A stretch of 64,000 nt of DNA from DASUPK01 sp963736305 (GCA_963736305.1 CAVTOD010000009.1:1-64000), one strand, 5' to 3'. Counted from the stretch's first letter, positions 43,646 to 51,931 are shown. Translations and numbers: made by a program. The notes: generated by a model not told the origin, from the letters alone.

Positions 43646-44391
43646 GGCTCCGGGTCGCAGCCGCGGTGACGCTCGCGGCGCTGGCAGCCGGGATCGCCTC
43701 GGCGGCATCGGCGGACCCGACGGCGAACCAGGCGACCGAGCAGGTCCTGATCGGGCGCTCGGTCGAGAAGAGGCCGATCACGGCCGTACAGGTCGGCGAT
43801 CCGGCCGGAACGCGTGTCGCCCTGATGGTGGGCGTGATCCACGGCGACGAGCGCACCGGTCTGCGCATCGTCGACGCGATCAAGCGCCGGGCTGCGCAGG
43901 ACGCCGCTTCGTTGGCGGGGACGCAACTCTGGGCGATCCAGACGGTTAATCCCGATGGGCAGAGGGCACACGCGCGGAAGAACGCGCACGGGGTGGACCT
44001 CAACCGCAATTTCCCCACCAGATGGCGAGGCGACGTCCCACACTCCAACGGTTACTACCCAGGGCCCAGGCCGGCCTCCGAGCCGGAGACGCGGGCCGTG
44101 ATGGCCTTCGTCAGGCGGATCCAGCCCGATCTGTCGATCTGGTACCACCAGCCCTGGGGTGCGGTGCTGGCCTGCCGGGGGAGACCGCCGATCGCGGCCG
44201 AGTACGCAAAGCTGGTCGGCATGCGGACGAGCTGCAGGGGCAAGGGCCTTCACGGCACGGCGATCACCTGGGAGATGCACGCGTTCCCGGGCAGCGACGC
44301 GTTTGTGGTCGAGATGCCCCCCGGCAAGATCAGCGGCACCTCGGCCGATCGCCAGGCGAGGGCCGCCCTGACCGTCGCGGAGGGCCGCTGA
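43642..44391 (+). CDS. secreted M14-type zinc peptidase (murein amidase-like)
   Basis: A 249-residue exported carboxypeptidase-like enzyme. A signal peptide (VAAAVTLAALAAGIASAASA) is followed by the M14 zinc site HxxE at His67 and Glu70 (VIHGDE). NPDGQRAHARKNAHGVDLNRNFP, a third ligand candidate His169 (WYHQPW) and a catalytic Glu224 candidate (VVEMPPG) follow. The layout is close to MpaA-type murein peptide amidases, which cut the gamma-D-Glu-DAP bond. This would suit the DAP-type wall predicted from MurE. It overlaps scpB and is followed by another wall hydrolase. Confidence 0.85.
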   Translation: MRLRVAAAVTLAALAAGIASAASADPTANQATEQVLIGRSVEKRPITAVQVGDPAGTRVALMVGVIHGDERTGLRIVDAIKRRAAQDAASLAGTQLWAIQTVNPDGQRAHARKNAHGVDLNRNFPTRWRGDVPHSNGYYPGPRPASEPETRAVMAFVRRIQPDLSIWYHQPWGAVLACRGRPPIAAEYAKLVGMRTSCRGKGLHGTAITWEMHAFPGSDAFVVEMPPGKISGTSADRQARAALTVAEGR

Positions 44392-44392
44392 A

Positions 44393-45070
44393 GTGAGCCG
44401 CGTGATCGTCGCCATGGTCGCGATCGCCGCCGTGATCGGCGCGGGCGCAGGGGCCAGCGCGGGCGCCCAGCCCGCCGCCATCACATCAGCGGCCACCAAG
44501 CCACCGATCCACAAGATGCTGATCCCGTATCCGCAGAAGCGGAAGCGCGAGATGGCTGCCTACTCGAAGCACCACTACGGCCAGTACAAGTGGCGTCTCA
44601 ACGACCCCAAGCTGATCGTGCTCCACTACGCGGTGGCGGGCAGCATCAGCTCGATCTTCAACACCTTCAGGACCGACCAGCCCGACGTCGAGTTCCATGA
44701 GCTGCCCAACGTCTGCTCGCACTACGCCGTTTCGGCCTCCGGTGGCGTCTACAAGTTCGTCCCGCCGACGATCCGCTGCCGTCACACGGTCGGCCTCAAC
44801 TGGACCGCCATCGGCATCGAGCACGTCGGGTTCTCCGACCAGGACATCCTCGGCCGGCCCGCCCAGCTCAATGGCTCACTACAGTTTGTGCAGTGGCTGC
44901 GCTGCCGGTTCGGGATCCCGGTCTCCCAGGTGATCGGCCACAACGAGAGCCTCTCCTCTCCCTTCTACAAGGAGCTCGACCCGCGCTTCCAGGGCCAGAC
45001 CCATGGCGACTGGAACCACGCCGACATGCAGACCTACCGCGCCGACCTCACCAAGCTCGGAGCCTGCTGA
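44393..45070 (+). CDS. secreted N-acetylmuramoyl-L-alanine amidase (amidase_2)
   Basis: A 225-residue exported amidase. A signal peptide (VIVAMVAIAAVIGAGAGASAGA) precedes a peptidoglycan-recognition-type domain. Zinc ligand candidates are the His in IVLHYAVAG, a second in VCSHYAVSASGGVYKFVP, and the GHNES and THGDW segments near the end. VGLNWTAIGIEHVG matches the substrate groove. It should cut between MurNAc and L-Ala. GTG 44393 begins one base after the M14-type gene stop, suggesting the two wall enzymes act together. Confidence 0.87.
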   Translation: MSRVIVAMVAIAAVIGAGAGASAGAQPAAITSAATKPPIHKMLIPYPQKRKREMAAYSKHHYGQYKWRLNDPKLIVLHYAVAGSISSIFNTFRTDQPDVEFHELPNVCSHYAVSASGGVYKFVPPTIRCRHTVGLNWTAIGIEHVGFSDQDILGRPAQLNGSLQFVQWLRCRFGIPVSQVIGHNESLSSPFYKELDPRFQGQTHGDWNHADMQTYRADLTKLGAC

Positions 45071-45092
45071 GCATCGCGGTGAGAATGGCGGG

Positions 45093-45788
45093 GTGAGACT
45101 CGCCAAGTACCTCGCTCACGCCGGCGTCGCTTCCCGCCGCGCCGCCGAGCAGCTGATCGCCGCGGGCAAGGTCCGCGTCGGCGGCGAGGTGGTCACAGAC
45201 CCGGCCCGGGACGTCGGCGAAGGCGCCGACGTGCGCGTCCGCGGGCGTCTGGTTGAACCCGAGCCCCGCGAGGTCTGGGCGCTGAACAAGCCAGCAGGGG
45301 TCGTATCGACTGCAAGCGAGCCTGGGAAGCGTCGCGCCGTCACCGAGCTCGTCGACTCCGAGCGGCGCCTTTATCCCGTCGGCCGACTCGATGCCGACTC
45401 GACCGGCCTGATCCTGCTGACCAACGATGGCGAGCTCGCCAACCGGCTGACGCATCCCCGCTATGGCGTAACGAAGACCTATCGGATCCGGCTCGAGCGC
45501 CCGCCGTCGGACGCCGACCTGGACCGGCTGCGCCGCGGCGTCCGGCTCGAGGACGGGCCGACCGCTCCGGCCGAGGTCGAGCGGCGCGGCGAGCGCGAGA
45601 TCGAGGTGACGATCCGCGAGGGGCGCAAGCGGCAGATGCGGCGAATGGCCGAGGCGGTCGGCAACGAGGTGGAGTCCCTCGCCCGGGTCCAGATCGGCTC
45701 TCTGAAGCTCGGAGGGCTCCGACGGGGGGAGGCCCGCCGACTCGAGGCGGAGGAGCTTGCCGCGCTCTGGGAAGATTCCGCGTCATGA
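45093..45788 (+). CDS. rluB: 23S rRNA pseudouridine synthase RluB-type
   Basis: A 231-residue pseudouridine synthase. An S4 RNA-binding domain (MRLAKYLAHAGVASRRAAEQLIAAGKVRVGG) precedes the catalytic domain. The catalytic Asp100 lies in YPVGRLDADSTGLILLTNDG. WALNKPAGVVST and RKRQMRRMAEAVG are family motifs. RluB-type enzymes modify helix 90-92 of 23S rRNA. GTG 45093 is chosen because the S4 domain begins there. A GAGAAT sequence six bases upstream weakly fits the leaderless pattern. It overlaps aroH by 4 bp. Confidence 0.92.
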   Translation: MRLAKYLAHAGVASRRAAEQLIAAGKVRVGGEVVTDPARDVGEGADVRVRGRLVEPEPREVWALNKPAGVVSTASEPGKRRAVTELVDSERRLYPVGRLDADSTGLILLTNDGELANRLTHPRYGVTKTYRIRLERPPSDADLDRLRRGVRLEDGPTAPAEVERRGEREIEVTIREGRKRQMRRMAEAVGNEVESLARVQIGSLKLGGLRRGEARRLEAEELAALWEDSAS

Positions 45789-46162
45789 CCGACGAACTCC
45801 GACTCTGGGCCGTACGTGGCGCCACAAACTCGCCTAGCAACAACCCCGAAACGATCGTCACGGCGACCGAGGAGCTGATGCGGGAGCTGATGTCTCGCAA
45901 CGACCTGACGGTCGATCGGATGGTGAGCTGCATCTTCACCTCCACCCACGACCTGAATGCGGAGTTCCCGGCGGTCGCCGCCCGGAACCTGGGCCTCGAC
46001 TCGGTTCCGCTCCTCTGCGCGCAGGAGATCGACGTGCCGGGCGCGATGCGGTCCGTCGTTCGCACCCTGGTCCACTACTACGCGCCGGCCGACCACACCC
46101 CGGTCCATGCCTATCTCGGCGAGGCACAGGAGCTTCGCTCCGACCTGAAGGCTGCCCAGTAG
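45785..46162 (+). CDS. aroH: AroH-class monofunctional chorismate mutase
   Basis: A 125-residue chorismate mutase of the trimeric AroH fold, converting chorismate to prephenate. By alignment of motifs to the B. subtilis enzyme, the active-site residues are present: Arg11 (AVRGAT), Cys78 and Glu81 (LLCAQEIDVPG), Arg93 (VVRTLVHYY) and Tyr110 (VHAYLGEA). It overlaps rluB by 4 bp and begins the aromatic block, where prephenate dehydrogenase (tyrA) can use its product. Its stop is followed immediately by the acetyltransferase frame. Confidence 0.95.
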   Translation: MTDELRLWAVRGATNSPSNNPETIVTATEELMRELMSRNDLTVDRMVSCIFTSTHDLNAEFPAVAARNLGLDSVPLLCAQEIDVPGAMRSVVRTLVHYYAPADHTPVHAYLGEAQELRSDLKAAQ

Positions 46163-46170
46163 CACTCCAG

Positions 46171-46686
46171 ATCCGTGAGGCGACCCCGGAGGACACCGAC
46201 GCGATCGTCTCGGTGACCGTCGCCGGATGGCGCGCCGGCTACCGCGACATCGTCTCCCCCGACCGGCTCGCCCACCTGCCGACCGATCGCTGGCGCCATG
46301 AGATCGGAGTCGGGCTGCGGCGCCCGGTCGAGGATGCCTTCACCTATGTGGCCGAGATAGACGGCGAGTTCGCCGGCTACTGCTACGTCGCGGCGCCCTC
46401 GAAGGAGCCCGACCTCGGGCGGGAGGCCGCTGAGCTCGGTGCCCTCTACGTCGATCCAGGCCACTGGCGTGAAGGCGCGGGCGAGGCCCTGGTGCGCGCG
46501 GCGCTGGAGCGCCTCGCGGGACTGCCCTACAACCAGGTGGTGCTCTGGACCTTCCGGCAGAACGCGCCCGCCATCGCCCTGTACGAGCGCTATGGCTGGC
46601 AGCCCGACGGGGCGGAGAAGATCCACGCGCGCTCCGGCGAGCCGGCCGTCCGGTTCAGGCGACCCGTCACAATGGACGACCGATGA
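46171..46686 (+). CDS. GNAT-family acetyltransferase, start uncertain
   Basis: A GNAT N-acetyltransferase of about 170 residues. The N-terminal strand IREATPEDTDAIVSVTVAGWRAGYRDIVSP matches the family start. The acetyl-CoA loop is in LYVDPGHWREGAGEALVRAALERL, and QNAPAIALYERYGWQPDGAEK is the C-terminal signature. The first standard start codon (GTG 46213) would remove the first strand and half of helix 1. Upstream there is no ATG, GTG or TTG in frame after the aroH stop; ATC 46171 is the best positioned near-cognate codon. The frame is -1 relative to aroH. Substrate is unknown. It overlaps hisC by 4 bp. Confidence 0.75.
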   Translation: MREATPEDTDAIVSVTVAGWRAGYRDIVSPDRLAHLPTDRWRHEIGVGLRRPVEDAFTYVAEIDGEFAGYCYVAAPSKEPDLGREAAELGALYVDPGHWREGAGEALVRAALERLAGLPYNQVVLWTFRQNAPAIALYERYGWQPDGAEKIHARSGEPAVRFRRPVTMDDR

Positions 46687-47777
46687 CCGTCACGTTCGCC
46701 GAGAAGCTCTCGCGCATCCCGCATTACGAGCCGGGCACCTCGCTCGACGACGCCAAGGCCCAGGCCGAGACCGCCGACGCGGTCAAGCTCGCGTCCAACG
46801 AGTCCCCGTTCCCGCCGCATCCGGACGTGATCGAGGCGATCGCCCGCGCCGCGGCCGACGCCAACCGCTACCCGGACCCGGAGGCGAGGGTTTTGCGCCG
46901 CGAGATCGCGAACCGCCACGACACCGACCCGGCGCGCATCGCCGTCTCCAACGGCTCCTGCGAGATCCTGCTCGCCGCCGCGCTGGCGCTCTGCGAGTCC
47001 GGCGACGAGATCCTCTACGCCTGGCCCTCGTTCTCGATCTATCCGCATCTGCCGGCTCTCTCCGGCGCGCGGGAGATCCGAGTCCCGCTCGCCGAAGGCT
47101 ACGTCCATGACCTCGACGCGATGCTCGAGGAGGTAACGGCGGCCACGCAGCTGCTGATCGTCTGCAACCCCAACAACCCGACCGGCACCCACCTGCCGGC
47201 TGAGCAGATCGCGGCCTTCGTGGAGAGCGTCCCGGCGAGGACGACGATCATCATCGACGAGGCCTACGTCGAGTACCAGACCAACGACGACCCCGACGCG
47301 ACCATGGACGTGCTCGCCAAGCACCCGAATGTCGTCCTGCTCCGCACCTTCAGCAAGTGCCACGGGCTAGCGGGGCTTCGGGTGGGGTACGCGCTGTGCT
47401 CGCCCCAGTTCCGGGCTGCCGTGGACGCGGTGCGCCAGCCCTTCTCCGTCAACACGCTCGCGCAGGCGGCGGCCGCCGAGGCCATCCGCCATCAGGACGA
47501 CGTCGCCGACCGCGTCGAGAAGAACTTGATCGAGCGGGTCTTCGTCGAGGACGCCCTCCACGAGATGGGCTTCACGACGGCCGAGTCCCAGACCAACTTC
47601 GCCTGGCTGGAGCTTGGAGACCTGGACGAGGGCGAGGTCGTCGAGGCACTCGCCAGGGCCGGGGTCGCAGTCAGGCCCGGGACGCCGCTCGGCGGGCCTG
47701 GATGCCTGCGGGTCAGCTACGGCACCCGCGCCGAGAACGAGCGCTTTCTCGCTGCAATCGGCGAGATCGCGGGCTAA
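46683..47777 (+). CDS. hisC: histidinol-phosphate/aromatic aminotransferase
   Basis: A 364-residue class I/II PLP-dependent aminotransferase. KLASNESPFPPHPDVIEAI, ANRYPDPEARVLRREIA, SNGSCEILLAAALAL and CNPNNPTGTHLP are present. The PLP lysine is Lys225 in TFSKCHGLAGLRVGY, and VRPGTPLGGPGCLRVSYGTRAEN is the phosphate/arginine end. The family covers histidinol-phosphate and aromatic aminotransferases. Its position between chorismate mutase and DAHP synthase argues that here it mainly makes phenylalanine or tyrosine, possibly with dual use. It starts at ATG 46683, overlapping the acetyltransferase. Confidence 0.88.
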   Translation: MTVTFAEKLSRIPHYEPGTSLDDAKAQAETADAVKLASNESPFPPHPDVIEAIARAAADANRYPDPEARVLRREIANRHDTDPARIAVSNGSCEILLAAALALCESGDEILYAWPSFSIYPHLPALSGAREIRVPLAEGYVHDLDAMLEEVTAATQLLIVCNPNNPTGTHLPAEQIAAFVESVPARTTIIIDEAYVEYQTNDDPDATMDVLAKHPNVVLLRTFSKCHGLAGLRVGYALCSPQFRAAVDAVRQPFSVNTLAQAAAAEAIRHQDDVADRVEKNLIERVFVEDALHEMGFTTAESQTNFAWLELGDLDEGEVVEALARAGVAVRPGTPLGGPGCLRVSYGTRAENERFLAAIGEIAG

Positions 47778-47788
47778 GGGCCAGTCCT

Positions 47789-47817
47789 TCGACATCCCAC
47801 GTTGCGTCTGCTTCAAT
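47789..47817 (+). promoter_or_regulatory. promoter of the aromatic leader/DAHP synthase transcript
   Basis: TCGACA (47789-47794) matches TTGACA in five of six positions. A 17-base spacer leads to TTCAAT (47812-47817). The leader peptide ATG comes eight bases later, so the mRNA is predicted to start at or within a few bases of that ATG. Confidence 0.6.
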
Positions 47818-47825
47818 GTCGGCAC

Positions 47826-47912
47826 ATGAAGCACGCCGCGCAGATCGCTTCTCCCTCGAGCCGGTACGCGGCTCGCACGCGCGCGTATTTCTACTTTTGG
47901 CGATTTACCTAG
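47826..47912 (+). CDS. aromatic amino acid attenuator leader peptide
   Basis: A 28-codon open frame starts at ATG 47826, 127 bases before the DAHP synthase gene, and ends YFYFWRFT before TAG. Six of its last eight codons specify Tyr, Phe or Trp, plus one more Tyr at position 14. That is the hallmark of a leader peptide whose translation senses charged aromatic tRNAs. It is preceded by a promoter but no ribosome site. Stem-loops lie just after its stop. Attenuation ahead of a DAHP synthase gene is known in Corynebacterium glutamicum. The region downstream lacks a T run, so whether control is transcriptional or translational is open. Confidence 0.82.
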   Translation: MKHAAQIASPSSRYAARTRAYFYFWRFT

Positions 47913-47999
47913 GCGTCCGGCCCGCGGCTGCCATTAGCCGCTGACGCAGAAGCTTCCATCGCCGGGCGCCGCCTCCCACGGTTCGCGTGTCACACGCCC
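47911..47999 (+). promoter_or_regulatory. candidate attenuator structures before DAHP synthase
   Basis: GCGGCT (47924) pairs with AGCCGC (47936) around a six-base loop. GCGTG (47985) pairs with CACGC (47993). A longer-range pairing joins AGGCG (47911-47915) and GCCCG (47920-47924) to CGGGC (47963-47967) and CGCCT (47970-47974). The latter begins inside the leader stop codon, so a ribosome reaching that stop would block it while one stalled on the aromatic codons might not. No T tract follows. Confidence 0.45.
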
Positions 48000-48038
48000 A
48001 GGATCGCCGCCAGACCAGTAGAAAGAAGAGGCTTCAGG

Positions 48039-49133
48039 ATGAATTTCGAGATGAAGGAGATACCGAGACAACAGTCGGACCGCGTCCGCGACCAGCGGAT
48101 CGAGAAGGTCGTTGAGCTGGTGTCTCCGGCGGAGATCCTCGAGGACCTGCCGCTGGGGCCCGAGCGAGAGGACGCGGTGCTCGGCCACCGAGCCGAGGTC
48201 AAGTCGGTCCTCGACCGCGAGGACGATCGCCTGCTCGTCGTGGTCGGCCCGTGCAGCGTCCATGACCCGGAGGCGGCTCTCGACTACGCGGGGCGTCTCA
48301 GCGCCCACGCCCAGGATCTGCGAGGCGATCTCTGCATCGCCATGCGGACCTACTTCGAGAAGCCCCGCACGACGACTGGATGGAAGGGTCTGATCAACGA
48401 CCCGCACCTGGATGGCTCGCGGGACGTCAACGTCGGGCTCCACACCGCTCGCCGCCTGCTGCTGGAGCTGACCGACCTGGGCCTCGCGATCGGCTGCGAG
48501 TTCCTCGACCCGATCACGCCGCAGTACATCTCCGACGTCGTGTCGTGGGGAGCGATCGGCGCGCGCACGACCGAGAGCCAGATCCACCGCCAGCTCGCCT
48601 CGGGCCTCTCGATGCCGGTCGGGTTCAAGAACGGGACGGCCGGCAGCATCAAGCTCGCCGTCGACGCCGTGCGGGCGGCGGCCGGCCCTCACGCGTTCGC
48701 TGGCGTGGACGTCAGCGGGACCCCGGCGATCCTCTACACGGAGGGCAATCCCGACTGCCACGTGATCCTGCGCGGCGGGAAGGGGGCGCCGAACTACGAC
48801 TCCGGCAGCGTCGCTGCGGCGCTGGACCAGCTCGGCGACGCCGGCCTGCAGGAGCGGATCGTGATCGACGCCTCCCACGACAACAGCGGCAAGGACCACG
48901 AGCGCCAACCTCTGGTCGTCAGCGAGATCGCTAACCAGATCGCGGCCGGCAACGGCGCGATCGTCGGCGTGATGATGGAGTCGTTCCTCGTCGCCGGGCG
49001 CCAGGACCTCGAGTCCGACGGCGACCTGATCTACGGTCAGTCGATCACCGACGCCTGCATGGACTGGGACGCAACCGTGCTGACCCTGGACCGGCTCGCG
49101 TCGGCCGTGCGAAAGCGCCGCGAAGCCGGCTGA
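48039..49133 (+). CDS. aroF: 3-deoxy-D-arabino-heptulosonate-7-phosphate synthase (type I)
   Basis: A 364-residue DAHP synthase of the AroF/G/H class. It joins phosphoenolpyruvate and erythrose 4-phosphate in the first step of the shikimate pathway. Signatures are VVVGPCSVHDPEAALDYA, MRTYFEKPRTTTGWKGLINDPHLDGS, GCEFLDPITPQYISD, WGAIGARTTESQIHRQLASGLSMPVGFKNGT and IDASHDNSGKDH. The N-terminal 45 residues, where feedback inhibitors bind in relatives, are present. ATG 48039 has AGAAGAGG upstream. An aromatic-rich leader peptide precedes it, implying attenuation control. Confidence 0.95.
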   Translation: MNFEMKEIPRQQSDRVRDQRIEKVVELVSPAEILEDLPLGPEREDAVLGHRAEVKSVLDREDDRLLVVVGPCSVHDPEAALDYAGRLSAHAQDLRGDLCIAMRTYFEKPRTTTGWKGLINDPHLDGSRDVNVGLHTARRLLLELTDLGLAIGCEFLDPITPQYISDVVSWGAIGARTTESQIHRQLASGLSMPVGFKNGTAGSIKLAVDAVRAAAGPHAFAGVDVSGTPAILYTEGNPDCHVILRGGKGAPNYDSGSVAAALDQLGDAGLQERIVIDASHDNSGKDHERQPLVVSEIANQIAAGNGAIVGVMMESFLVAGRQDLESDGDLIYGQSITDACMDWDATVLTLDRLASAVRKRREAG

Positions 49134-49135
49134 CC

Positions 49136-50212
49136 ATGAAGATCGCCGTCCTCGGCGTGGGCCTGATCGGGGGATCGATCGGACTCGCCGCCCGCGCCAG
49201 ACTCGACGCCGAGGTCGCCGGATTCGACCCGGACCGCGAGCTGCTCGACCGGGCGACCGAGCTCGGTGCGATCGACTCCGCTCACGACTCGGTCGCATCC
49301 GCCGTGCAGGGCGCCGAGCTCGTCTTCTGTGCCGCCCCGGTGATGGCGCTGCCCGATCTCGTGGCCCAGGCCCTCGACGCCGCCGGAGAGGACTGCGCCG
49401 TCACGGACGTCGGCTCCGTGAAACGCGAGGTGATCGCCGCGCTCGGCTCGGACAGCCGCTTCATCGGCGGGCATCCCCTCGCGGGCGCGGAGACGTCGGG
49501 CGTGGAGAACGCGCGCGCCGATCTCTTCGAGGGCGCCCGCTGGTACCTCACCCCGACCTCGAACACCGGAGGGGTTCTCTACGACCGCGTCCAGCGGGCG
49601 ATCGCCGACATCGGCGGAAGGCCGCAGGCAATCGAGGCGGAGACCCACGACCGGCTGATGGCGACGATCAGCCACCTGCCGCACGTGGTCGCCAACGTCC
49701 TCGTCACGCAGGCCGCGACGGCGCTGAGCGAGGAGGCCGAGCACTTGCCGGAGGTCGGGCCGAGCTTCCGCGACGCCACGCGAGTCGCCGGGGCAAACCC
49801 GGCGATCTGGGGCGACATCTTCGCGGGGAACCGCGAAGCGGTCGCAGCCGAGATCGACGCCGCCGTGGCACGCCTTGCCGAGGCGGCCGAGCTGCTCCGT
49901 TCTGGCGATCAGGAGGCAGTGGTGGCCTGGCAGGAGCAGGCCGGGAGCCGGCGCCGCGAGCTGATCGAGGCCGAGATCGCCGGCGGCCCGCTCCACGAGC
50001 TCCGGGTGCGGGTCCCGAACCGCCCGGGGATCGTCGCCGAGGTTGCGCTCGAGCTCGGGCGCGCAGGCGTCAACATCGAGGACATGGCGCTCTACCCCGC
50101 GGCCGACATGACGTCCGGCGCGATCTCCATTTACGTCGCCGGCGATGAAGAGGCCGAGCGGGCTGAGCGACTCGTGCGCGATCTCGGCCACGACGTCTCC
50201 AGGGCCGAATGA
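49136..50212 (+). CDS. tyrA: prephenate dehydrogenase with ACT domain
   Basis: A 358-residue NAD-dependent enzyme for tyrosine synthesis. The Rossmann loop is GVGLIGGSIG (7-16). The catalytic region includes GGHPLAGAETSGVENA, the HDRLMATISHLPHVVAN helix and GPSFRDATRVAGANPAIW. Residues from about 285 form an ACT domain (HELRVRVPNRPGIVAEVALELGRAGVNIEDM), a likely site of feedback by tyrosine or another amino acid. It follows the DAHP synthase gene by two bases and overlaps aroA by 4 bp, in the same presumed attenuated transcript. Confidence 0.94.
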   Translation: MKIAVLGVGLIGGSIGLAARARLDAEVAGFDPDRELLDRATELGAIDSAHDSVASAVQGAELVFCAAPVMALPDLVAQALDAAGEDCAVTDVGSVKREVIAALGSDSRFIGGHPLAGAETSGVENARADLFEGARWYLTPTSNTGGVLYDRVQRAIADIGGRPQAIEAETHDRLMATISHLPHVVANVLVTQAATALSEEAEHLPEVGPSFRDATRVAGANPAIWGDIFAGNREAVAAEIDAAVARLAEAAELLRSGDQEAVVAWQEQAGSRRRELIEAEIAGGPLHELRVRVPNRPGIVAEVALELGRAGVNIEDMALYPAADMTSGAISIYVAGDEEAERAERLVRDLGHDVSRAE

Positions 50213-51531
50213 CGCGGTTCGATCCCGCCGGACCGCTGAGGGGCGAGCTGCGCCCGCCGCCCGACAAGTCCGTCACCCACCGGGCGGCGCTGATCGGGGC
50301 GATGGCGGACGGCTCGACCAGGATCACGGGGTACCTCGACTCCCAGGACACGAGGGCGACGCTGCGCGCCGTCGCGGCGGTTGGTGCAGAGGTCCGAGAG
50401 GGCGAGGCCGACGACCACGGCGGGCTGTTCGTCGAGATCGAGGGCGTGGGCCTGCGTGGCGCGCGCTCGGCGGAGATCGACGTCGGCAATGCGGGGACGC
50501 TCTTGCGGATCATGCCCGGGTGGCTGGCGGGGCAGCCGCAGGGCGAATGGACCCTCGACGGGGACCATTCGATCCGGCGCCGGCCGGTTGACCGAATCGC
50601 CGAGCCTCTGCGGCGGATGGGAGCGTCCGTCGAGTGCCGCGACGGCCGCCTGCCGCCGCTCCACGTGCGCGGCTCGCGGCTGCATGGAATCGACTACGAG
50701 ATGCCCGTTGCCAGCGCCCAGGTCAAGTCCTGTCTGCTCCTCGCGGGGCTGTTGGCCGAGGGCGAGACGGCAATCCACGAGCCGCTCTGGACTCGCGACC
50801 ACACCGAGCGGATGCTCGCCGCGATGGGCGCCTCGATCCGGCGCGACGGCGATGCGCTGATCATCTCCCCGGTCGAGCGCCTGGAGGCGGGGGACGTCCC
50901 GGTGCCGGGTGACTTCTCCTCCGCGGCCTTCTTCATCGCAGGCGCCCTGCTGGTGCCTGGCAGCGAGGTCGCGCTGCGCGAGGTGGGCATCAACCGCAGC
51001 CGGATCGGCCTCCTCTCGATTCTCTCCCGGATGGGAGTCGAGATGGGCGCAGCTCATGCGGAGGGAAGGGCGATGACCGTGGACGAGATCCGCGAGCCGG
51101 GTCCGGAGCCGATCGCGACCCTACATGTGCTGAATGCGCCCCTCCACGGCGCCACGATCACCGCCGCCGAGGTCCCCGCCGCGATCGACGAGCTGCCGCT
51201 GGTCGCACTGCTCGCCTGCTTCGCCGAGGGAGAGACCGTGGTCGGAGGCGCCGAGGAGCTGCGAGCGAAGGAGTCCGATCGGATCGCGGGAGTGGTCGAG
51301 GGACTGGCGGGCCTCGGGGCTGAGATCGAGGCACAACCCGATGGGTTCGCGGTCCGGGGCGCAAGCGGGCTGCGCGGCGGGAGGCTCGATGCTCGCGGCG
51401 ATCACCGCCTGGCGATGGTCGGTGCGATCGCGGGCCTCGCCTCGAAGGAGGGCGTCGAGGTAGACGGCTTCGAGGCGGTGTCGGTCAGCTACCCGCGCTT
51501 CGAACGGGACCTGCGCGCGCTACTCGCCTGA
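50209..51531 (+). CDS. aroA: 3-phosphoshikimate 1-carboxyvinyltransferase (EPSP synthase)
   Basis: A 440-residue enzyme joining phosphoenolpyruvate to shikimate 3-phosphate. PPDKSVTHRAALIGAMADG is the N-terminal phosphate site. GNAGTLLRI is the NAGT loop, and RRRPVDRIAEPLRRMGA and ASAQVKSCLLLAGL follow. LRAKESDRIAGVVEGL and GDHRLAMVGAIAGL make up the C-terminal half. The Gly of the NAGT loop is unchanged, without an adjacent Gly-to-Ala replacement of the kind seen in some tolerant enzymes. It overlaps tyrA by 4 bp. Its 3' end overlaps the convergent cupin gene by 12 bp. Confidence 0.95.
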   Translation: MTRFDPAGPLRGELRPPPDKSVTHRAALIGAMADGSTRITGYLDSQDTRATLRAVAAVGAEVREGEADDHGGLFVEIEGVGLRGARSAEIDVGNAGTLLRIMPGWLAGQPQGEWTLDGDHSIRRRPVDRIAEPLRRMGASVECRDGRLPPLHVRGSRLHGIDYEMPVASAQVKSCLLLAGLLAEGETAIHEPLWTRDHTERMLAAMGASIRRDGDALIISPVERLEAGDVPVPGDFSSAAFFIAGALLVPGSEVALREVGINRSRIGLLSILSRMGVEMGAAHAEGRAMTVDEIREPGPEPIATLHVLNAPLHGATITAAEVPAAIDELPLVALLACFAEGETVVGGAEELRAKESDRIAGVVEGLAGLGAEIEAQPDGFAVRGASGLRGGRLDARGDHRLAMVGAIAGLASKEGVEVDGFEAVSVSYPRFERDLRALLA

Positions 51532-51855
51532 GACCTGGGAGGGATGCCCGTCGCCCGGCCAGGGCGCCAGCACGAGGAGGATGCGTGCGTCCTCGAGGGC
51601 CGTCACTTCGTGGCGTTCCGCTGGATCGAAGATCGCCAGCAGGCCCGTCGAGCCCTCAGCCGAGTCGCCGTCCGGAGTGGCGATTCCGATCATCCCGTCG
51701 ATCACGAGGACCCAGGCGCGCTCGTGCACCTGGTGCTCCTGGAGCTGCTCGCCCTTCGGCAGGTTGATGACGATCGCCCGGCCCTCGGACTCGGAGTCGA
51801 GGACCTGCGGCTGGCGTGGCTCGACCGGCAGCTCGTTGAGATTCCAGCTCTCCAT
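51520..51855 (-). CDS. small cupin-domain protein
   Basis: A 111-residue single-cupin protein starting at ATG 51855 (MESWNLNELPVEP). The two cupin motifs are shortened: EQLQEHQVHERAWVLVIDG has the metal-binding His pair and Glu region, and LLAIFDPAERHEVTALEDARILLVL has the second His. Proteins of this type often bind a metal or small ligand, and the role is unknown. It is convergent with aroA and divergent from cmk. The frame is open upstream across the divergent cmk start, but that part is a shadow. Confidence 0.75.
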   Translation of the reverse strand: MESWNLNELPVEPRQPQVLDSESEGRAIVINLPKGEQLQEHQVHERAWVLVIDGMIGIATPDGDSAEGSTGLLAIFDPAERHEVTALEDARILLVLAPWPGDGHPSQVSGE

Positions 51856-51918
51856 TGACACGCGGCACTCTATATCCACGCTCGCATTGATGAAACCGCT
51901 GGTACGGGGCGGTACCCG

Positions 51919-51924
51919 TTTAAT
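51919..51924 (+). promoter_or_regulatory. -10 box of a probable leaderless cmk transcript
   Basis: TTTAAT lies seven bases before ATG 51932. It helps choose that ATG over the in-frame ATG at 51923, which overlaps the box. Confidence 0.45.
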
Positions 51925-51931
51925 GGGGGGC

